64,000 bases of DNA from Pseudonocardia alaniniphila (GCF_022524485.1 NZ_JAKXMK010000004.1:124001-188000); one strand, 5' to 3'. Positions 26,897 to 36,704 are shown, counted from the stretch's first letter. The notes: generated by a model from the letters alone, not told the origin. A program made the numbers and translations.

Positions 26897-28375
26897 TCAA
26901 CCCACCGGCCACGTGTGCACCGGCTCGTTGCTGTGCATGTGCTCGGTGTAGCTGAGCGCCATTCGGCGCAGTGCGTCCTGCCGACTCAGGTTCTGCTCGG
27001 CTTCGAGCGCGCGCACGGTCTCCACCTGCCACTCCGCCCCGTTGCGGTAGGTCAGGCAGCGCTGCTCCACCACCCCGAGCAGGCGGTCGGACACCGCCGA
27101 GTCGACGCCCAAGCGGGACAGCCCCTCGGCGGCCATCGGCAGCAGCTGGCGCAGCACGAGCTCGCTGGCGGGCACGTCGCCGATTCCCGGCCAGAACATG
27201 CGCGCCTCGATGCCCTGCTTGGCGCCGGCGTGGAAGTTCTCCTTGGCCATCATGAACGACATCCGCGACCACACCGGTGGCTCGTCCTCGGCCAGCACCT
27301 TGACCAGCCCGTAGTAGAGGGCGGCGTTCGCCAGCATGTCGACAACGGTCGGGCCGGCCGGCAGCACCCGGTTCTCCACCCGCAGATGCGGCAGGTCGCC
27401 GACCACGTCGTAAACCGGTCGGTTCCACCGGTAGACGGTGCCGTTGTGCAGGCGCAGCTCGGCCAGCGACGGCACGCCGCCGGATTCGAGCACCTGCAGC
27501 GGGTCCTCGTCGCCGCAGATCGGCAGCAGCGCCGGGAAGTAGTGCACGTTCTCATCGAGCAGGTCGGACACCGAGGTGATCCAGCGTTCGCCGAACCAGA
27601 CCCTGGGCCGCACACCCTGCGCCTTGAGCTCTTCCGAGCGCGTGTCGGTGGCCTGATCGAACAGCGCGATCCGGGTCTCCCGCCAGAGCTGCCTGCCGAA
27701 CAGGAACGGCGAGTTCGCGCCCATCGCCATCTGCACGCCGGCGATGGCTTGGGCCGCGTTCCAGTACGCCGCGAAGGTCTCCGGGCTGACCTGCAAGTGG
27801 CACTGCACGCTGGTGCAGGCCGCTTCCGGGGCAATCGAGTCCGAGCATGCGCGCAATCGCTCGTCACCGTCGATGTCCAGCCAGATGTCCTCGCCGCGGG
27901 CGGCGAAGATCTGCTCGTTGAGCAGCTTGTAGCGCGGGTTCGCGGTGAGCGCGTCGACGGACAGGTGCTCGTTCATCAAGGTGGGCAGGATGCCGATCAT
28001 CATGAGCTTGGCGCCGACCCCGCGGGCGCTTGCCTCGGCGTGGTTGAGGTTGGCGCGCAGCGTCTCCTCGAGCGTGACCAGCGAGGTGCCGGCCAGTGTC
28101 TGCGGCGGCACGTTGAACTCGATGTTGAACTGGCCCAGCTCGGTCTGGATGTCAGGATTGGCGATTGCCCCGAGCACCTCGGCATTGCGCATCGTCGGAT
28201 TGCCGGCGTCGTCGACGAGGTTGAGCTCGATCTCCAGCCCGGTCATCGGTCGGTCGGAGTCGAACCGCGACTCGCGCAGCATGCGCTCGAATGCGTCGAG
28301 GCAGTGCCGCACCTTCTGCCGGTACCGGGTGCGGTCTGCACGGGTGAACCGCGTTGCCGCGACCTTCTCGCCCAT
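26897..28375 (-). CDS. Glutamate-cysteine ligase-family (GCS2) enzyme
   Basis: 492 aa from ATG 28375 with AAGGAGG six bases upstream; the frame opens 40 codons earlier in non-conserved sequence. The body matches carboxylate-amine/GCS2 ligases of about 490-500 aa common in actinobacteria: MTGLEIELNLVD (metal-binding Glu pair), TELGQFNIEFNVPPQTL, ACTSVQCHLQVSPETFAAYWNAAQAIAG and RVENRVLPAGPTVVDM. The family joins the gamma-carboxyl of glutamate to an amine. Since actinomycetes use mycothiol rather than glutathione, the real amine acceptor may not be cysteine. It stands alone here. Confidence 0.87.
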   Translation of the reverse strand: MGEKVAATRFTRADRTRYRQKVRHCLDAFERMLRESRFDSDRPMTGLEIELNLVDDAGNPTMRNAEVLGAIANPDIQTELGQFNIEFNVPPQTLAGTSLVTLEETLRANLNHAEASARGVGAKLMMIGILPTLMNEHLSVDALTANPRYKLLNEQIFAARGEDIWLDIDGDERLRACSDSIAPEAACTSVQCHLQVSPETFAAYWNAAQAIAGVQMAMGANSPFLFGRQLWRETRIALFDQATDTRSEELKAQGVRPRVWFGERWITSVSDLLDENVHYFPALLPICGDEDPLQVLESGGVPSLAELRLHNGTVYRWNRPVYDVVGDLPHLRVENRVLPAGPTVVDMLANAALYYGLVKVLAEDEPPVWSRMSFMMAKENFHAGAKQGIEARMFWPGIGDVPASELVLRQLLPMAAEGLSRLGVDSAVSDRLLGVVEQRCLTYRNGAEWQVETVRALEAEQNLSRQDALRRMALSYTEHMHSNEPVHTWPVG

Positions 28376-28527
28376 GACGACCTCCTTGCCGTCACCACCT
28401 CGTGGCTGCTCAGCCTCGCATTTCCCGCGTCGCCGAGCGAGCCGACCGCCCGGTGCTGCACCGAGCCTCAGCACGACGTCGTCCACTGCTGCCACGGTGG
28501 GTGATTCGGCCTCGCGCTGTTCTCAGG

Positions 28528-29712
28528 TCACGGCTCTCTCGTTCCTTCGGCAGGACGGCGTTCGGCGCGGGCGAACAGCGCGACCAGCCCGACGAGTACG
28601 AGGACGGGCCCCAGCAGCCACAACGGGCGCTGCGCCCACCATGCTGCGGTGGGCGCGGAGTGGATCGGCAGCCCGGCGGCCTGGACGGCCCCGAGTGTCA
28701 GGAGCAGCGCAGTCGGGTGCCAGAGGAAGATCGTCACGGCCACGGCGTTGACCGCGACCACGCCCTTCCACACCCGCCGCCGTTGCATCCAGCGAGCCAG
28801 TATCGGGTACAGCAGCAGCACCACGCCGAGCTGGAACACCGCCAGCGCCGCGATGCCCGCGGTGGTCGGGTACATGTGGCTGAGCTCGTCGCCCACGATG
28901 GCGACCATCGAGCGCGGGTAGACGTCGAGAGCGGCCACGACGACGAGACCGCCGAGGCCGGCAGCGGCCAGCGCACAGCGCCGGTGCACCGGCGCGAGCA
29001 TTCCGTCGCGCCACAGGTAGCCGAGCTGGTGCACGAACACCCACACCAGCGCGGTGTTGACGGCACCGAGAGCGGCAAACCCGGCTCCGAATCGTGCCAC
29101 GTCGACCGCGACCACGGCGGCGCCGAGCAGGGCCACGGCAGGAATGGCCGCCCGCCGGTGCGCCGCGGCGGTCAACGGCACCAGCAGCACCACCCACAGA
29201 TAGGCGGCCAGGAACCACAGGGGAGTGATGACGATCTGGGCGTAGGCGCCGACACCCGGGTAGGTCGGCACCGCGCTCTGCAGAAGGGCTTCCGCCACCG
29301 TCCAGACCGTGACGAACACCGCTGCCGGGCGTAGCAGCCGGATCAGGCGCCGGCGCAGGAACACCCATGGGCGGCCCTCGGCGCGGTCCCATGCTGCGAG
29401 GTCGGCGAATCCGCCGACCAGGAAGAACAGCGGCATGACCTGGAGCAACCAGGTGGCGAGCCAGGCGAGTGGCACGGTGTCGATCGGGTTCGACATGACG
29501 TACCGGCCGCCCTGCTCGTGGGTGACCGCCAGCGCCCAGTGCCAGACGACGACCACCGCGATGCTGAACGCCCGCAGCAGGTCGACCGTGCGATCGCGCA
29601 CAGCGGGGGTCGCGGCGACGAGGCGGTCGAGGGCCCGGCTCACCGTGACCGGTGTCGGCACGGCGGGCCGAGTGGTCGCACCGACCCTCCGATCGGAGCC
29701 CGGATCGATCAT
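28528..29712 (-). CDS. Membrane acyltransferase (acyltransferase_3 family)
   Basis: 394 aa from ATG 29712; the open frame upstream is antisense-like filler over the frd genes. About ten hydrophobic helices. The first contains RTVDLLRAFSIAVVVVWHWAL, with the RAFSI and histidine of the acyltransferase_3 family, then LQVMPLFFLVGGFADLAAWDRAE, FLRRRLIRLLRPAAVFV and TPLWFLAAYLWV. Such proteins O-acylate membrane or envelope sugars or lipids. Its ATG overlaps the stop of frdD (ATGA), so it is translationally coupled to fumarate reductase, an unexpected partner. Confidence 0.88.
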   Translation of the reverse strand: MIDPGSDRRVGATTRPAVPTPVTVSRALDRLVAATPAVRDRTVDLLRAFSIAVVVVWHWALAVTHEQGGRYVMSNPIDTVPLAWLATWLLQVMPLFFLVGGFADLAAWDRAEGRPWVFLRRRLIRLLRPAAVFVTVWTVAEALLQSAVPTYPGVGAYAQIVITPLWFLAAYLWVVLLVPLTAAAHRRAAIPAVALLGAAVVAVDVARFGAGFAALGAVNTALVWVFVHQLGYLWRDGMLAPVHRRCALAAAGLGGLVVVAALDVYPRSMVAIVGDELSHMYPTTAGIAALAVFQLGVVLLLYPILARWMQRRRVWKGVVAVNAVAVTIFLWHPTALLLTLGAVQAAGLPIHSAPTAAWWAQRPLWLLGPVLVLVGLVALFARAERRPAEGTREP

Positions 29713-30092
29713 CTGAACAACACGTCCGCAGCCCAGCCGGAGCCGATGATCACCGCGCCGTAGCACAGCAGGGTGATCAGCCCGCGCAACCGTGTGAGCT
29801 GCAGGCCTTCGGCGAGGACATACCGGAACCGGTGGGCCCAGTGCAGCAGTGCGAGCACGCACAGCACGAGCAGCACGAGCCGGCTGAGCGGGTGGTCCAG
29901 CACGGCCGACAGGTGGGCGTGGCCGGGTGGGGCCAGCAGCCCCAGCGGAAAGACGACCCCGAAGAGCAGCAGCAGTACGGGGGCGAACAGCGCCGACATC
30001 ACGCCGCCGGCGCTGAACAGGAGCCACGCCAGCGCGTCCGACGTCGAGCGTTTCGACTGCGTCGTCATCCGGGTCGTCATCCGGGTCGTCAC
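29709..30092 (-). CDS. frdD: Fumarate reductase membrane subunit D
   Basis: 127 aa, three hydrophobic helices: ALAWLLFSAGGVMSALFAPVLLLLFG, LVLLVLCVLALLHWAHRFRYVL and LITLLCYGAVIIGSGWA. This matches the mycobacterial FrdD pattern, which binds menaquinol with FrdC. The start is taken as the GTG at 30092, which overlaps the frdC TGA (GTGA); two in-frame ATGs follow within a 12-base tandem repeat (ATGACGACCCGG), so the exact N-terminus is uncertain. It overlaps the acyltransferase start by 4 bp. Confidence 0.9.
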   Translation of the reverse strand: MTTRMTTRMTTQSKRSTSDALAWLLFSAGGVMSALFAPVLLLLFGVVFPLGLLAPPGHAHLSAVLDHPLSRLVLLVLCVLALLHWAHRFRYVLAEGLQLTRLRGLITLLCYGAVIIGSGWAADVLFR

Positions 30093-30505
30093 CACCCGTC
30101 CAGCACGATCCACGCCAGAACGGCCGACAGCACCGCCCACGCGGCGAAGTGGCCGGCGGCGACCATTCGGGCAGGGAGACGCCGTCCCCGCAACCGCACC
30201 GCCATCGCCTTCGGTGCGAGCGTGAACCAGGTGACCGCGTGCAGCACCACGAAGGCCAGCGCGACGACGTTGAGCGCCACCATCCACGGGCGGCTGCTCC
30301 ACGCGAGGAAACGCTCGTAGGAGCTGCTGCCACCGTGGACGGCGGCGACCAGCAGCACGAGGTACACCACGAACCAGGCCACGAACAGGCTGGACAGCTC
30401 GCGCAGCACGAACAGCACGTACGACCGGCGGTGCACCCACCACAACAGGTCGGTTCGCGGCCGGTAGGGCCCGGCTCGCGCGGTGTTCGTCGTCTGCTCG
30501 CTCAT
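30089..30505 (-). CDS. frdC: Fumarate reductase membrane subunit C
   Basis: 138 aa from ATG 30505, which overlaps the frdB stop (ATGA). Three membrane helices and the conserved [20 protein letters not shown] (helix I), [21 protein letters not shown] (helix II) and [20 protein letters not shown] (helix III) of FrdC. With FrdD it anchors FrdAB to the inner membrane and passes electrons from menaquinol. The E. coli-type FrdC/FrdD anchor carries no haem. Confidence 0.92.
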   Translation of the reverse strand: MSEQTTNTARAGPYRPRTDLLWWVHRRSYVLFVLRELSSLFVAWFVVYLVLLVAAVHGGSSSYERFLAWSSRPWMVALNVVALAFVVLHAVTWFTLAPKAMAVRLRGRRLPARMVAAGHFAAWAVLSAVLAWIVLDGW

Positions 30506-31245
30506 CGCCGGGCCCACGGCATCAGCAGGGACCGCAACGTCCTCGTCGCGGCGGTCAGCTTGTAGCGCTGGATGGCGCCCGCCGGGTCCACGCCCTTGGG
30601 ACAGGCGGTCGTGCACTCGCCGACGTAGGTGCAGGCCCAGATCCCGTCCGCGCCGGCGAGCACGTCCAGCCGCTGGTGGGCGCCCTGGTCACGCGAGTCG
30701 AGGTTGTAGCGCTGGGCGAGAGCGATCGCCGCCGGGCCGAGGAAGTCCGGTTCGATCCCGTACACCGGGCACGCGGAGTAGCAGAGCATGCAGTTGATGC
30801 ACATGCTGAACTGCTTGTACTCGTCGAGCTGCGCGGGCGTCTGCAGGAACTCGACGTCGTCCACCGCGGGCTCGTCGTCCCGAACCAGCCACGGTCTCAC
30901 CGTGGGCAGCTTGCGCATGAAGTCGCCGATGTCGACCACGAGGTCGCGGACGACGGGGAAGTTCGCCAGCGGCTCGACGCGCACCGGGCCAGGCGCGTGA
31001 TCGACGAGGAACGTGCCGCACGTCAGTGCCGGGTCGCCGTCCACCGTCATGCCGCAGCTGCCGCAGATTCCCATCCGGCACGACCAGCGGAACGACAGGG
31101 TGCCGTCGATCCGGTCCTTGATGTGGTTCAACGCGTCGAGGACCGCCCATTCCTCGCGCAGCGGGACCTCGTAGTCCTGCAGGCGCGGTGCGTCGTCGAT
31201 GTCCGGCCGGTAGCGAGTGACCTGCAGGGTGATCGTGTCGGCCAC
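30502..31245 (-). CDS. frdB: Fumarate reductase iron-sulfur subunit
   Basis: 247 aa. An N-terminal [2Fe-2S] ferredoxin domain has [21 protein letters not shown]; the C-terminal domain has the [4Fe-4S] ligands [12 protein letters not shown] and a third Cys cluster in [17 protein letters not shown]. It relays electrons between the quinol site in FrdCD and FAD in FrdA. It starts four bases after the frdA stop and overlaps frdC, all in one operon. Confidence 0.95.
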   Translation of the reverse strand: MADTITLQVTRYRPDIDDAPRLQDYEVPLREEWAVLDALNHIKDRIDGTLSFRWSCRMGICGSCGMTVDGDPALTCGTFLVDHAPGPVRVEPLANFPVVRDLVVDIGDFMRKLPTVRPWLVRDDEPAVDDVEFLQTPAQLDEYKQFSMCINCMLCYSACPVYGIEPDFLGPAAIALAQRYNLDSRDQGAHQRLDVLAGADGIWACTYVGECTTACPKGVDPAGAIQRYKLTAATRTLRSLLMPWARR

Positions 31246-31249
31246 GCCA

Positions 31250-32989
31250 TCACCTCCCGTAGACCCGCTCGCCCGGCGGCCAGCGGGTGATCGTGACGGG
31301 CAGGTACGAGACGCTCGGCGCTCCGGTCGGGTCGCGGGTGACCAGCGAGTGCGCCAGGAACCGGGCGTCGTCGCGCCGCGGGAAGTCCGTGCGCTGGTGG
31401 GCGCCGCGCGACTCCTCGCGCCGCATCGCGCAGGCCACGATCGTCTCGGCGACGTCGAGCATGAAACCCAGCTCGAGCGCGGCGACCAGCTCCGTGTTGA
31501 AGGCCCTGCTGTCGTCCTCGACGACGGCCTTGGCGTACCGCTCCCGCAGCTCCTGGAGCTTCGCGGCGCCGGACAGGAGTGCCCCGGCGTCCCGGAAGAT
31601 CCCGGCGCAGCCCTCCAGGGTCTGCTGCATGTCGGTGCGAACGTCGGCCATCCGCTCCCGGCCGTCGCGTGAGGTGAGCAGGTCGCGTTCCAGCCGGCGG
31701 CGTTCGTCGGCGGCCTGCGTCTGCACGGCCCGCGGGGGGCCGGTGGGCTGCGCTGCGGCGAACTCGGCGGCCGCGATGCCGGCGCGTCGGCCGAACACGA
31801 ACAGTTCGGGGAGCGAGTTGGAGCCCAGGCGGTTGGCGCCGTTGATGCTCACGCACGCCACCTCGCCGGCCGCGTACAGCCCCTGGAGTCCGGTGGCGCC
31901 GTCGAGGTCGGTGTGGACGCCGCCCATCATGTAGTGCTGCACCGGCCGGACCGGGATGAGGTCGTGGACGGGGTCGATGCGCTCGTACTGCAGGCACAGC
32001 TCGCGCACGAAGGGCAGCTTGGCGTCGATCACCTCCGGGCCGAGGTGGCGCAGGTCGAGGTACACCACCGGCCCGTACGGGGTGTCGACCGTGTTGCCCT
32101 TCTCCTGCTCGTGGACGAACGCCTGGGACAGGCGATCGCGCGGGCCGAGTTCCATGCTGCGCAGCACCGGTGTGGGCGACGGCGTCCCGAGGTCGTAGTC
32201 CTGTAGGTAGCGGTAGCCGTCCTTGTTCAGCAGCCAGCCGCCTTCGGCCCGGGCCGCCTCGGTGATGAGGATTCCGGTGAACGGCAGGCCGGTCGGGTGG
32301 TACTGGACGAACTCCATGTCCTTCAGCGGCGCGCCTGCACGGTAGGCCAGCGCCATCCCGTCACCGGTCTTGATGTTGCCGTTGGTCGTGAACGGGAAGA
32401 CCCGCCCGCACCCGCCCGTGCACAGGATCACGGCTCGCCCGGTGATGGCCTCGATCAGCCCGCTCGCCAGCTCGACGGCGACCACGCCGTGTACCCGGTT
32501 CTCGTCGACCAGCAACGTGGTCACGTACCACTCGTCGTAGCGCGTGATCCGCTCGTACCGCAGCGAGGTCTGGAACAGCGTGTGCAGCAGGTGGAAGCCG
32601 GTCTTGTCGGCGGCGAACCAGGTGCGCATCTTCTTCATACCGCCGAAGGCGCGGACCGCGATCTCCCCGTCGGGCCGGCGGCTCCACGGGCAGCCCCAGT
32701 GTTCGAGCTGCAGCAGCTCGAGCGGCGCCTCCCGCACGAACGCCTCGACAGCGTCCTGGTCACAGAGCCAGTCGCTCCCCGAGACCGTGTCGTACGCGTG
32801 CTCGTCCAGCGAGTCGTCGGCGGCGATCACGGCCGCGGCGCCGCCCTCGGCCGAGACGGTGTGGCTGCGCATCGGGTAGACCTTCGACACGACCGCGACG
32901 TCCAGCCGCGGGTCGGTCTCCATGATCGCGACGGCCGCCCGCAGCCCGGCGCCACCGCCTCCCACAACCACCACGTCGTGGTCCGCCAT
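31250..32989 (-). CDS. frdA: Fumarate reductase flavoprotein subunit
   Basis: 579 aa. FAD loop [13 protein letters not shown] at the N-terminus, [13 protein letters not shown] with the His that links FAD covalently, [13 protein letters not shown], the substrate region [21 protein letters not shown] with the proton-shuttling Arg, and the C-terminal [45 protein letters not shown]. It reduces fumarate to succinate, or the reverse. The presence of FrdC/FrdD-type anchors argues for menaquinol:fumarate reductase. It follows a small Cys-rich gene by 13 bp. Confidence 0.95.
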   Translation of the reverse strand: MADHDVVVVGGGGAGLRAAVAIMETDPRLDVAVVSKVYPMRSHTVSAEGGAAAVIAADDSLDEHAYDTVSGSDWLCDQDAVEAFVREAPLELLQLEHWGCPWSRRPDGEIAVRAFGGMKKMRTWFAADKTGFHLLHTLFQTSLRYERITRYDEWYVTTLLVDENRVHGVVAVELASGLIEAITGRAVILCTGGCGRVFPFTTNGNIKTGDGMALAYRAGAPLKDMEFVQYHPTGLPFTGILITEAARAEGGWLLNKDGYRYLQDYDLGTPSPTPVLRSMELGPRDRLSQAFVHEQEKGNTVDTPYGPVVYLDLRHLGPEVIDAKLPFVRELCLQYERIDPVHDLIPVRPVQHYMMGGVHTDLDGATGLQGLYAAGEVACVSINGANRLGSNSLPELFVFGRRAGIAAAEFAAAQPTGPPRAVQTQAADERRRLERDLLTSRDGRERMADVRTDMQQTLEGCAGIFRDAGALLSGAAKLQELRERYAKAVVEDDSRAFNTELVAALELGFMLDVAETIVACAMRREESRGAHQRTDFPRRDDARFLAHSLVTRDPTGAPSVSYLPVTITRWPPGERVYGR

Positions 32990-33002
32990 GGTCCGTCCTC
33001 GG

Positions 33003-33236
33003 CTACTCGGCGTGCTCGGCGGACAGCTGGTTCAGCAGCATCCGGCCGTCGTGCCGGACGATGCGGGTCCGGCAGCTGCCGTCGTGGAACTCGTGCACGA
33101 TCTCGCGGCAGCCGCAGGCCCAGTTGACGTCGTTGCACACGATGCCGGAGCCGTCATCCTCGTGGTAACGGCTTCCGCCCACCTGCTTCCCGCAGGGCGC
33201 CCGTTCCTTCGTGAAGGCTGTGCTCGTGCCGACCAC
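33003..33236 (-). CDS. Small Cys-rich protein at the head of the frd operon
   Basis: 77 aa from GTG 33236, which has AGGAGG six bases upstream; a longer frame to 33329 is less likely. Cysteines at about 15, 34, 41, 43 and 55, with a CGC pair following the segment [15 protein letters not shown], then [16 protein letters not shown]. The spacing could hold a metal or participate in redox chemistry. I do not recognise a named family, though similar short ORFs next to fumarate reductase or succinate dehydrogenase genes are plausible. It ends 13 bp before frdA, so it is probably translated from the same mRNA. Possible roles: assembly factor, redox sensor or accessory subunit. Confidence 0.65.
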   Translation of the reverse strand: MVGTSTAFTKERAPCGKQVGGSRYHEDDGSGIVCNDVNWACGCREIVHEFHDGSCRTRIVRHDGRMLLNQLSAEHAE

Positions 33237-33487
33237 GACGCACCTCCTCGCTACCGGGCCGATCGCCTCCAGACGCGGCGCGAGGGTCGTGGTGGGGGTG
33301 AACGGCCGTGAATGACGCGTTCGTCCCACATGGCACCGCTCCGGGGAAGTCGAGTCAACCCCGAATCCCGTCGGCGTCGCCGTTTGTAGTCGCGTGAGCC
33401 CGAGGGCGTGTCACTGCCTTTCTGGCACAGCGCTGCGCCCGCCTCCACCGCCCACCAGCACGTGCGTTGCGTTGCGTTGCAGGATGC
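33237..33487. promoter_or_regulatory. Upstream region of the frd operon
   Basis: 250 bp upstream of the small Cys-rich gene; it should contain the frd operon promoter. A pentanucleotide run (GCGTT three times) lies at 33,464-33,479. No gene seen. Confidence 0.45.
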
Positions 33488-34840
33488 TCACGCCCCCGCC
33501 GCCGTGACGTGCGCCTCGTTCGCGAAGCGGCTGCGTGGGCGGGAGAGCCCCAGGTGCTCGCGCAGCGTGCTTCCGGTGTACTCCGCCCGGAACAGTCCGC
33601 GCTCGCGCAGTAGCGGCACGACCCGGGAGGCGAACAGTTCGAGCCCGCCGGGGTAGAAGGGCGGCATGACGTTGAATCCGTCGGCGGCGCCGTTTCGGAA
33701 CCACTCCTCGATCGTGTCGGCTACCTGCTCCGCGGTGCCGGTGACGGCCAGGTGGCCACGGGCGCCCGCGAGCCGGTGCAGCAGTCGCCGGACGGTGGGC
33801 CGCTCCCGTTGCACGATCCCGGCGACCACCTGCAGCCGGGACCGGGCGTTGTCGGTGACGTCCCCGGCGTCATGGAACAGTTCTTGCGGGACGGGCTTGT
33901 CCAGCGCGGCTTCGCAGAGCCGCACGCCGGTGAGCTGTTCGAGCAGGCGCAGCCCGTACTCGGGCACGGTCAGCTCGTTGAACTCGCGTTCCAGCTCGCG
34001 CGCCGCGGTGTCGGTGTCGCCGATGAACGGGCAGATCCCGGGAAGGATCACGATCTCGGACGGGGCCCGGCCGAACCGCGTGGCCCGGTCCTTGATGTCG
34101 GCGTAGAACGCCTGGCCGTCCACCAGCCGCTGGTGGGCGGTGAAGATTGCCTCGGCGAACCGGGCGGCGAAGGAGCGTCCCTGGTTCGACGCACCCGCCT
34201 GCACCAGCACCGGGCGGCCCTGCGGCGGGCGTGGCACGTCCAGTGGGCCCCGCACATGGAACAGGGGGCCGGTGTGGTCGGCCGGGTGGATCCGCTCGAT
34301 GTCGGCGAACCGGCCGGTGGCCCGGTCGAGCACGATCGCGTCCTCATCCCAGCCGTCCCAGAGCTTCGTGACCACGTCGAGGAACTCGCTGGCCCTCGCG
34401 TAGCGGTCGGTGGGATCGGGGTGGACGTCGAGGCCGTAGTTGGCCGCGACGACCTCCGAAACGGTGGTCACGACGTTCCAGCCGGCTCGGCCCTTGCTCA
34501 GGTGGTCGAGCGAGGCGAACAGGCGTGCCAGGTTGTAGGGCTCGTAGTAGGTGGTCGACGCGGTTGCGATCAGCCCGATCCGTGAGGTCGCCGCGGCGAT
34601 CGAGGCGAGCAGTGTGATCGGCTCCAGCCCGCCGACGGCGTTGTAGGCCACGTTGGAGGTGAGGGCGGGGATGTCAGCCACGAACACCGCGTCGAAGGCC
34701 GCGTCCTCGGCAGTGCGGGCGAGCTGGTGGAAGTAGTCGGCGTCATGGATCCGTTCCGGCTGGGTCGAGGGATGGCGCCACGCCGCCTCGTGGTGCCCGG
34801 CAGGGAAGACGAACGCGTTCAGATGCAGTTGATCGGCCAT
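33488..34840 (-). CDS. LLM-class flavin monooxygenase (NtaA/SnaA/DszA subgroup)
   Basis: 450 aa from ATG 34840 with GGAGGAG immediately upstream. The subgroup is recognised by LHLNAFVFPAGHHEAAWRHP at the N-terminus, DAVFVADIPAL, PITLLASIAAATSRIGLIATASTTYYEPYNLARLFASLDHLSKGRAGWNVVTT and the VLVQAGASNQGRSFAARFAEAIF loop. These two-component monooxygenases use FMNH2 supplied by a separate reductase to oxidise EDTA, nitrilotriacetate, pristinamycin or dibenzothiophene sulfone. No flavin reductase gene is adjacent. Same strand as the frd operon but 250 bp downstream of its promoter start, so it is a separate unit. Confidence 0.9.
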   Translation of the reverse strand: MADQLHLNAFVFPAGHHEAAWRHPSTQPERIHDADYFHQLARTAEDAAFDAVFVADIPALTSNVAYNAVGGLEPITLLASIAAATSRIGLIATASTTYYEPYNLARLFASLDHLSKGRAGWNVVTTVSEVVAANYGLDVHPDPTDRYARASEFLDVVTKLWDGWDEDAIVLDRATGRFADIERIHPADHTGPLFHVRGPLDVPRPPQGRPVLVQAGASNQGRSFAARFAEAIFTAHQRLVDGQAFYADIKDRATRFGRAPSEIVILPGICPFIGDTDTAARELEREFNELTVPEYGLRLLEQLTGVRLCEAALDKPVPQELFHDAGDVTDNARSRLQVVAGIVQRERPTVRRLLHRLAGARGHLAVTGTAEQVADTIEEWFRNGAADGFNVMPPFYPGGLELFASRVVPLLRERGLFRAEYTGSTLREHLGLSRPRSRFANEAHVTAAGA

Positions 34841-35919
34841 AACTCCTCCAGCGGGAGACTCGCCGCTCGATTCGCAGCATCCGTTTGACCGTACGGACGT
34901 GATCGCGCCACGCCTACAGAAAATGAAAATCATCACCATGAATGGTTTCTATGGCTCCCTCTCGGATCGCGAATCGGATGGCGGAAAGTCGATCAGCTTG
35001 CTGCTCCATGCCCGTTGACGCGAGGTGTCTCCTCGGAGCCGCGCTACCGAGGACGACCTGGGGCGCCTGCTCGACACGACGCTCCCGGACGGTGATCTGC
35101 GCCGCGTCAGGTTCGCGCACGAGTTCGCCAACCTGGCCGCGATTGTCATCCGGCTACCGCGGATCGCATCCGCAGGCTGTTCGGTCTCCACGTGCTTGCC
35201 CGGGAGAGGTGAAGTGCCTCGTCATCGATTTGATCTTGTGTCCGAGAGGGGACTTGTGCGCTAACCACACGCCTTGCCTGAGGTTGCTCAGGCCCGAGAC
35301 CGCCGTAACCGGCGACTCCACTCCTTCTACAATCTCAGCATGATTTGCTGGTCGGGGAGCCTCGGGGAGATTGTTTTTGGCTCCGTTTGATAGGTCCTCG
35401 ATATCGTTGTCGTCACGCTTCATTTCGTTGCATCCTCGGCTGGGAGGTCATCAAGCGGCTCAATCGCGAGAAGATCGTAGGACAGCCCGATCATTGAGCT
35501 GCGAATACGCGGTGACTCGTCGGAGAGCATGTCCGGCAGCCCCGGGTGCAGTTGCCGCGATCACGATCTGGACCGACCGGGGGCCGGCCGTCGAGTACGG
35601 CTCCACCGGACGCGGCGGGCCTGCACATCGACTTCGGGACCGCCATGGCGACGCTCCTGCTGGTACCACACGAGCGCGGAGCATGACGCCGATCAGGCGA
35701 TGACTCCGGCAGAGCGGACCGATCCAAGGGATGGGCTTTTACATAATTCCCGGAGTCGCCGGCGCGACGGAGTAGCCGCGAGCGGATCACGCGGTTGTGA
35801 GGCCAGTCATTCCGTCGAAATAGCTCAGAACAGGCCCGCTCTGTGGAGCCTGACGGCGATCCGTCGAAGAAGCCGCAACAGGCGGGGGGGCCCGGACGGC
35901 GCTCACTAGGCTGGTCGGC
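34841..35919. other. About 1.1 kb of accessory DNA without an intact gene
   Basis: It begins with the promoter side of the LLM monooxygenase and contains repeat copy C1 (35,238-35,272). A + strand stretch at about 35,045-35,165 reads TEDDLGRLLDTTLPDGDL then RRVRFAHEFANLAAIVIRL, which has gene-like composition and may be a fragment of a lost gene, but I cannot name it. The remainder, to the RNase H start, shows no supported coding region. Confidence 0.5.
35238..35272. repeat. 35-bp tRNA-Leu-3'-end-like repeat, copy C1
   Basis: GTGTCCGAGAGGGGACTTG followed by a shared GCGCTAACCACACGC-type tail. It agrees with copy C3 at 32 of 35 positions. All three copies have the same orientation. Read on the minus strand, the first half resembles the T-arm and acceptor end of a tRNA-Leu. 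Confidence 0.75.
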
Positions 35920-36540
35920 GTGCCGATGACCGCCAAGTACGCCACCACATGCAAGGTCTGCTCGTCGCGCATCAGTCCCGGCGAAGAGATCGGCCGGTCC
36001 GGTGCGGCCTGGGCACACGCTGCCTGTGCGACGCCGGAGGCGGCCGGCTCGGCACCGAGGACGACGGCGAACCGGCCGAAGCGCACGACCCAGCGGCCGG
36101 AGATGCCCGCAGCCGAAGGGGCGCTGGAGGTGTGGACCGACGGGGCGTGCTCGGGCAACCCCGGGCCGGGCGGCTGGGCTTGGGCCACCCGGGACGGGCG
36201 GCAGGGCAGCGGCGGGGAGACGCCCACCACCAACCAGCGCATGGAGATCCGGGCCGCACTCGAGGCGGTGCGCGCGCTGTCCGGGCCGCTGGTCGTCGTC
36301 AGCGACTCGACCTACGTCGTGAACTGCTTCCGCGATGGCTGGTGGCGGGGGTGGCTCGACCGGGGATGGGTCACCAGTGCCCGCAAGCCGGTCGTCAGCC
36401 GAGACCTGTGGGAGCCGTTGGTCACGCTGTTCAACGAGCGCGGCGACGTGTCGTTCCGCTGGGTGAAGGGCCACTCGGGCGACCAGATGAATGACCTGGT
36501 CGATGCGCTGGCCGTGGAACAGACCCGCACCGTCGCCTGA
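35920..36540 (+). CDS. RNase HI with an N-terminal zinc-finger-like domain
   Basis: 206 aa. Residues 11-36 carry C-x2-C ... H-x2-C (Cys11, Cys14, His33, Cys36) in YATTCKVCSSRISPGEEIG, a treble-clef-like head. A basic linker follows, then the RNase H fold: WTDGACSGNPGPGGWAWA (Asp74), NQRMEIRAALEA (Glu109), VVSDSTYVVN (Asp129) and VKGHSGDQMNDLVDALA (His185, Asp195), so all catalytic carboxylates are present. It should cut RNA in RNA:DNA hybrids; the N-terminal module differs from the eukaryotic HBD domain and may guide substrate binding. Located in accessory DNA between repeats C1 and C2. Confidence 0.9.
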   Translation: MPMTAKYATTCKVCSSRISPGEEIGRSGAAWAHAACATPEAAGSAPRTTANRPKRTTQRPEMPAAEGALEVWTDGACSGNPGPGGWAWATRDGRQGSGGETPTTNQRMEIRAALEAVRALSGPLVVVSDSTYVVNCFRDGWWRGWLDRGWVTSARKPVVSRDLWEPLVTLFNERGDVSFRWVKGHSGDQMNDLVDALAVEQTRTVA

Positions 36541-36638
36541 GCGACACATGCCGCCCGTCTCGATGCGTTGGTTGCCCCGCAGGTAGGGCAATGGTGACGA
36601 CGGCCGTCCATCCGGCCGCACGGATCGCCGCTCGCCCG

Positions 36639-36704
36639 TCAGCTCGCGTGGTGCGTCGGGGCCGCCGACAGCGCCTCCGTCAGCAACGCGACGAGCGTGA
36701 CCAA
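36639..36704 (-). pseudogene. 3' fragment of a second SNF2 helicase gene
   Basis: The minus strand reads LVTLVALLTEALSAAPTHHAS and a stop. The intact helicase at 12,299 ends ALVTLLTEALSAVPTPAE. The match at DNA level is nearly unbroken over CCGCCGACAGCGCCTCCGTC and continues through the AGCAACG that follows. The similarity stops within a few bases of repeat copy C2, suggesting that the gene was cut at this repeat. Confidence 0.75.

Noticed and set aside
30062..30092. 12-base tandem repeat ATGACGACCCGG in frdD
   Set aside because: It makes the start codon uncertain but only two full units exist, so it is not reported as a separate element.
33464..33479. Pentanucleotide GCGTT tandem run
   Set aside because: Only three units in a non-coding region; too short to claim phase variation.
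34942..35343. Open frame of 133 codons upstream of repeat C1
   Set aside because: Ser/Arg-rich and without domain; only a short stretch in another frame looks gene-like and it cannot be named.
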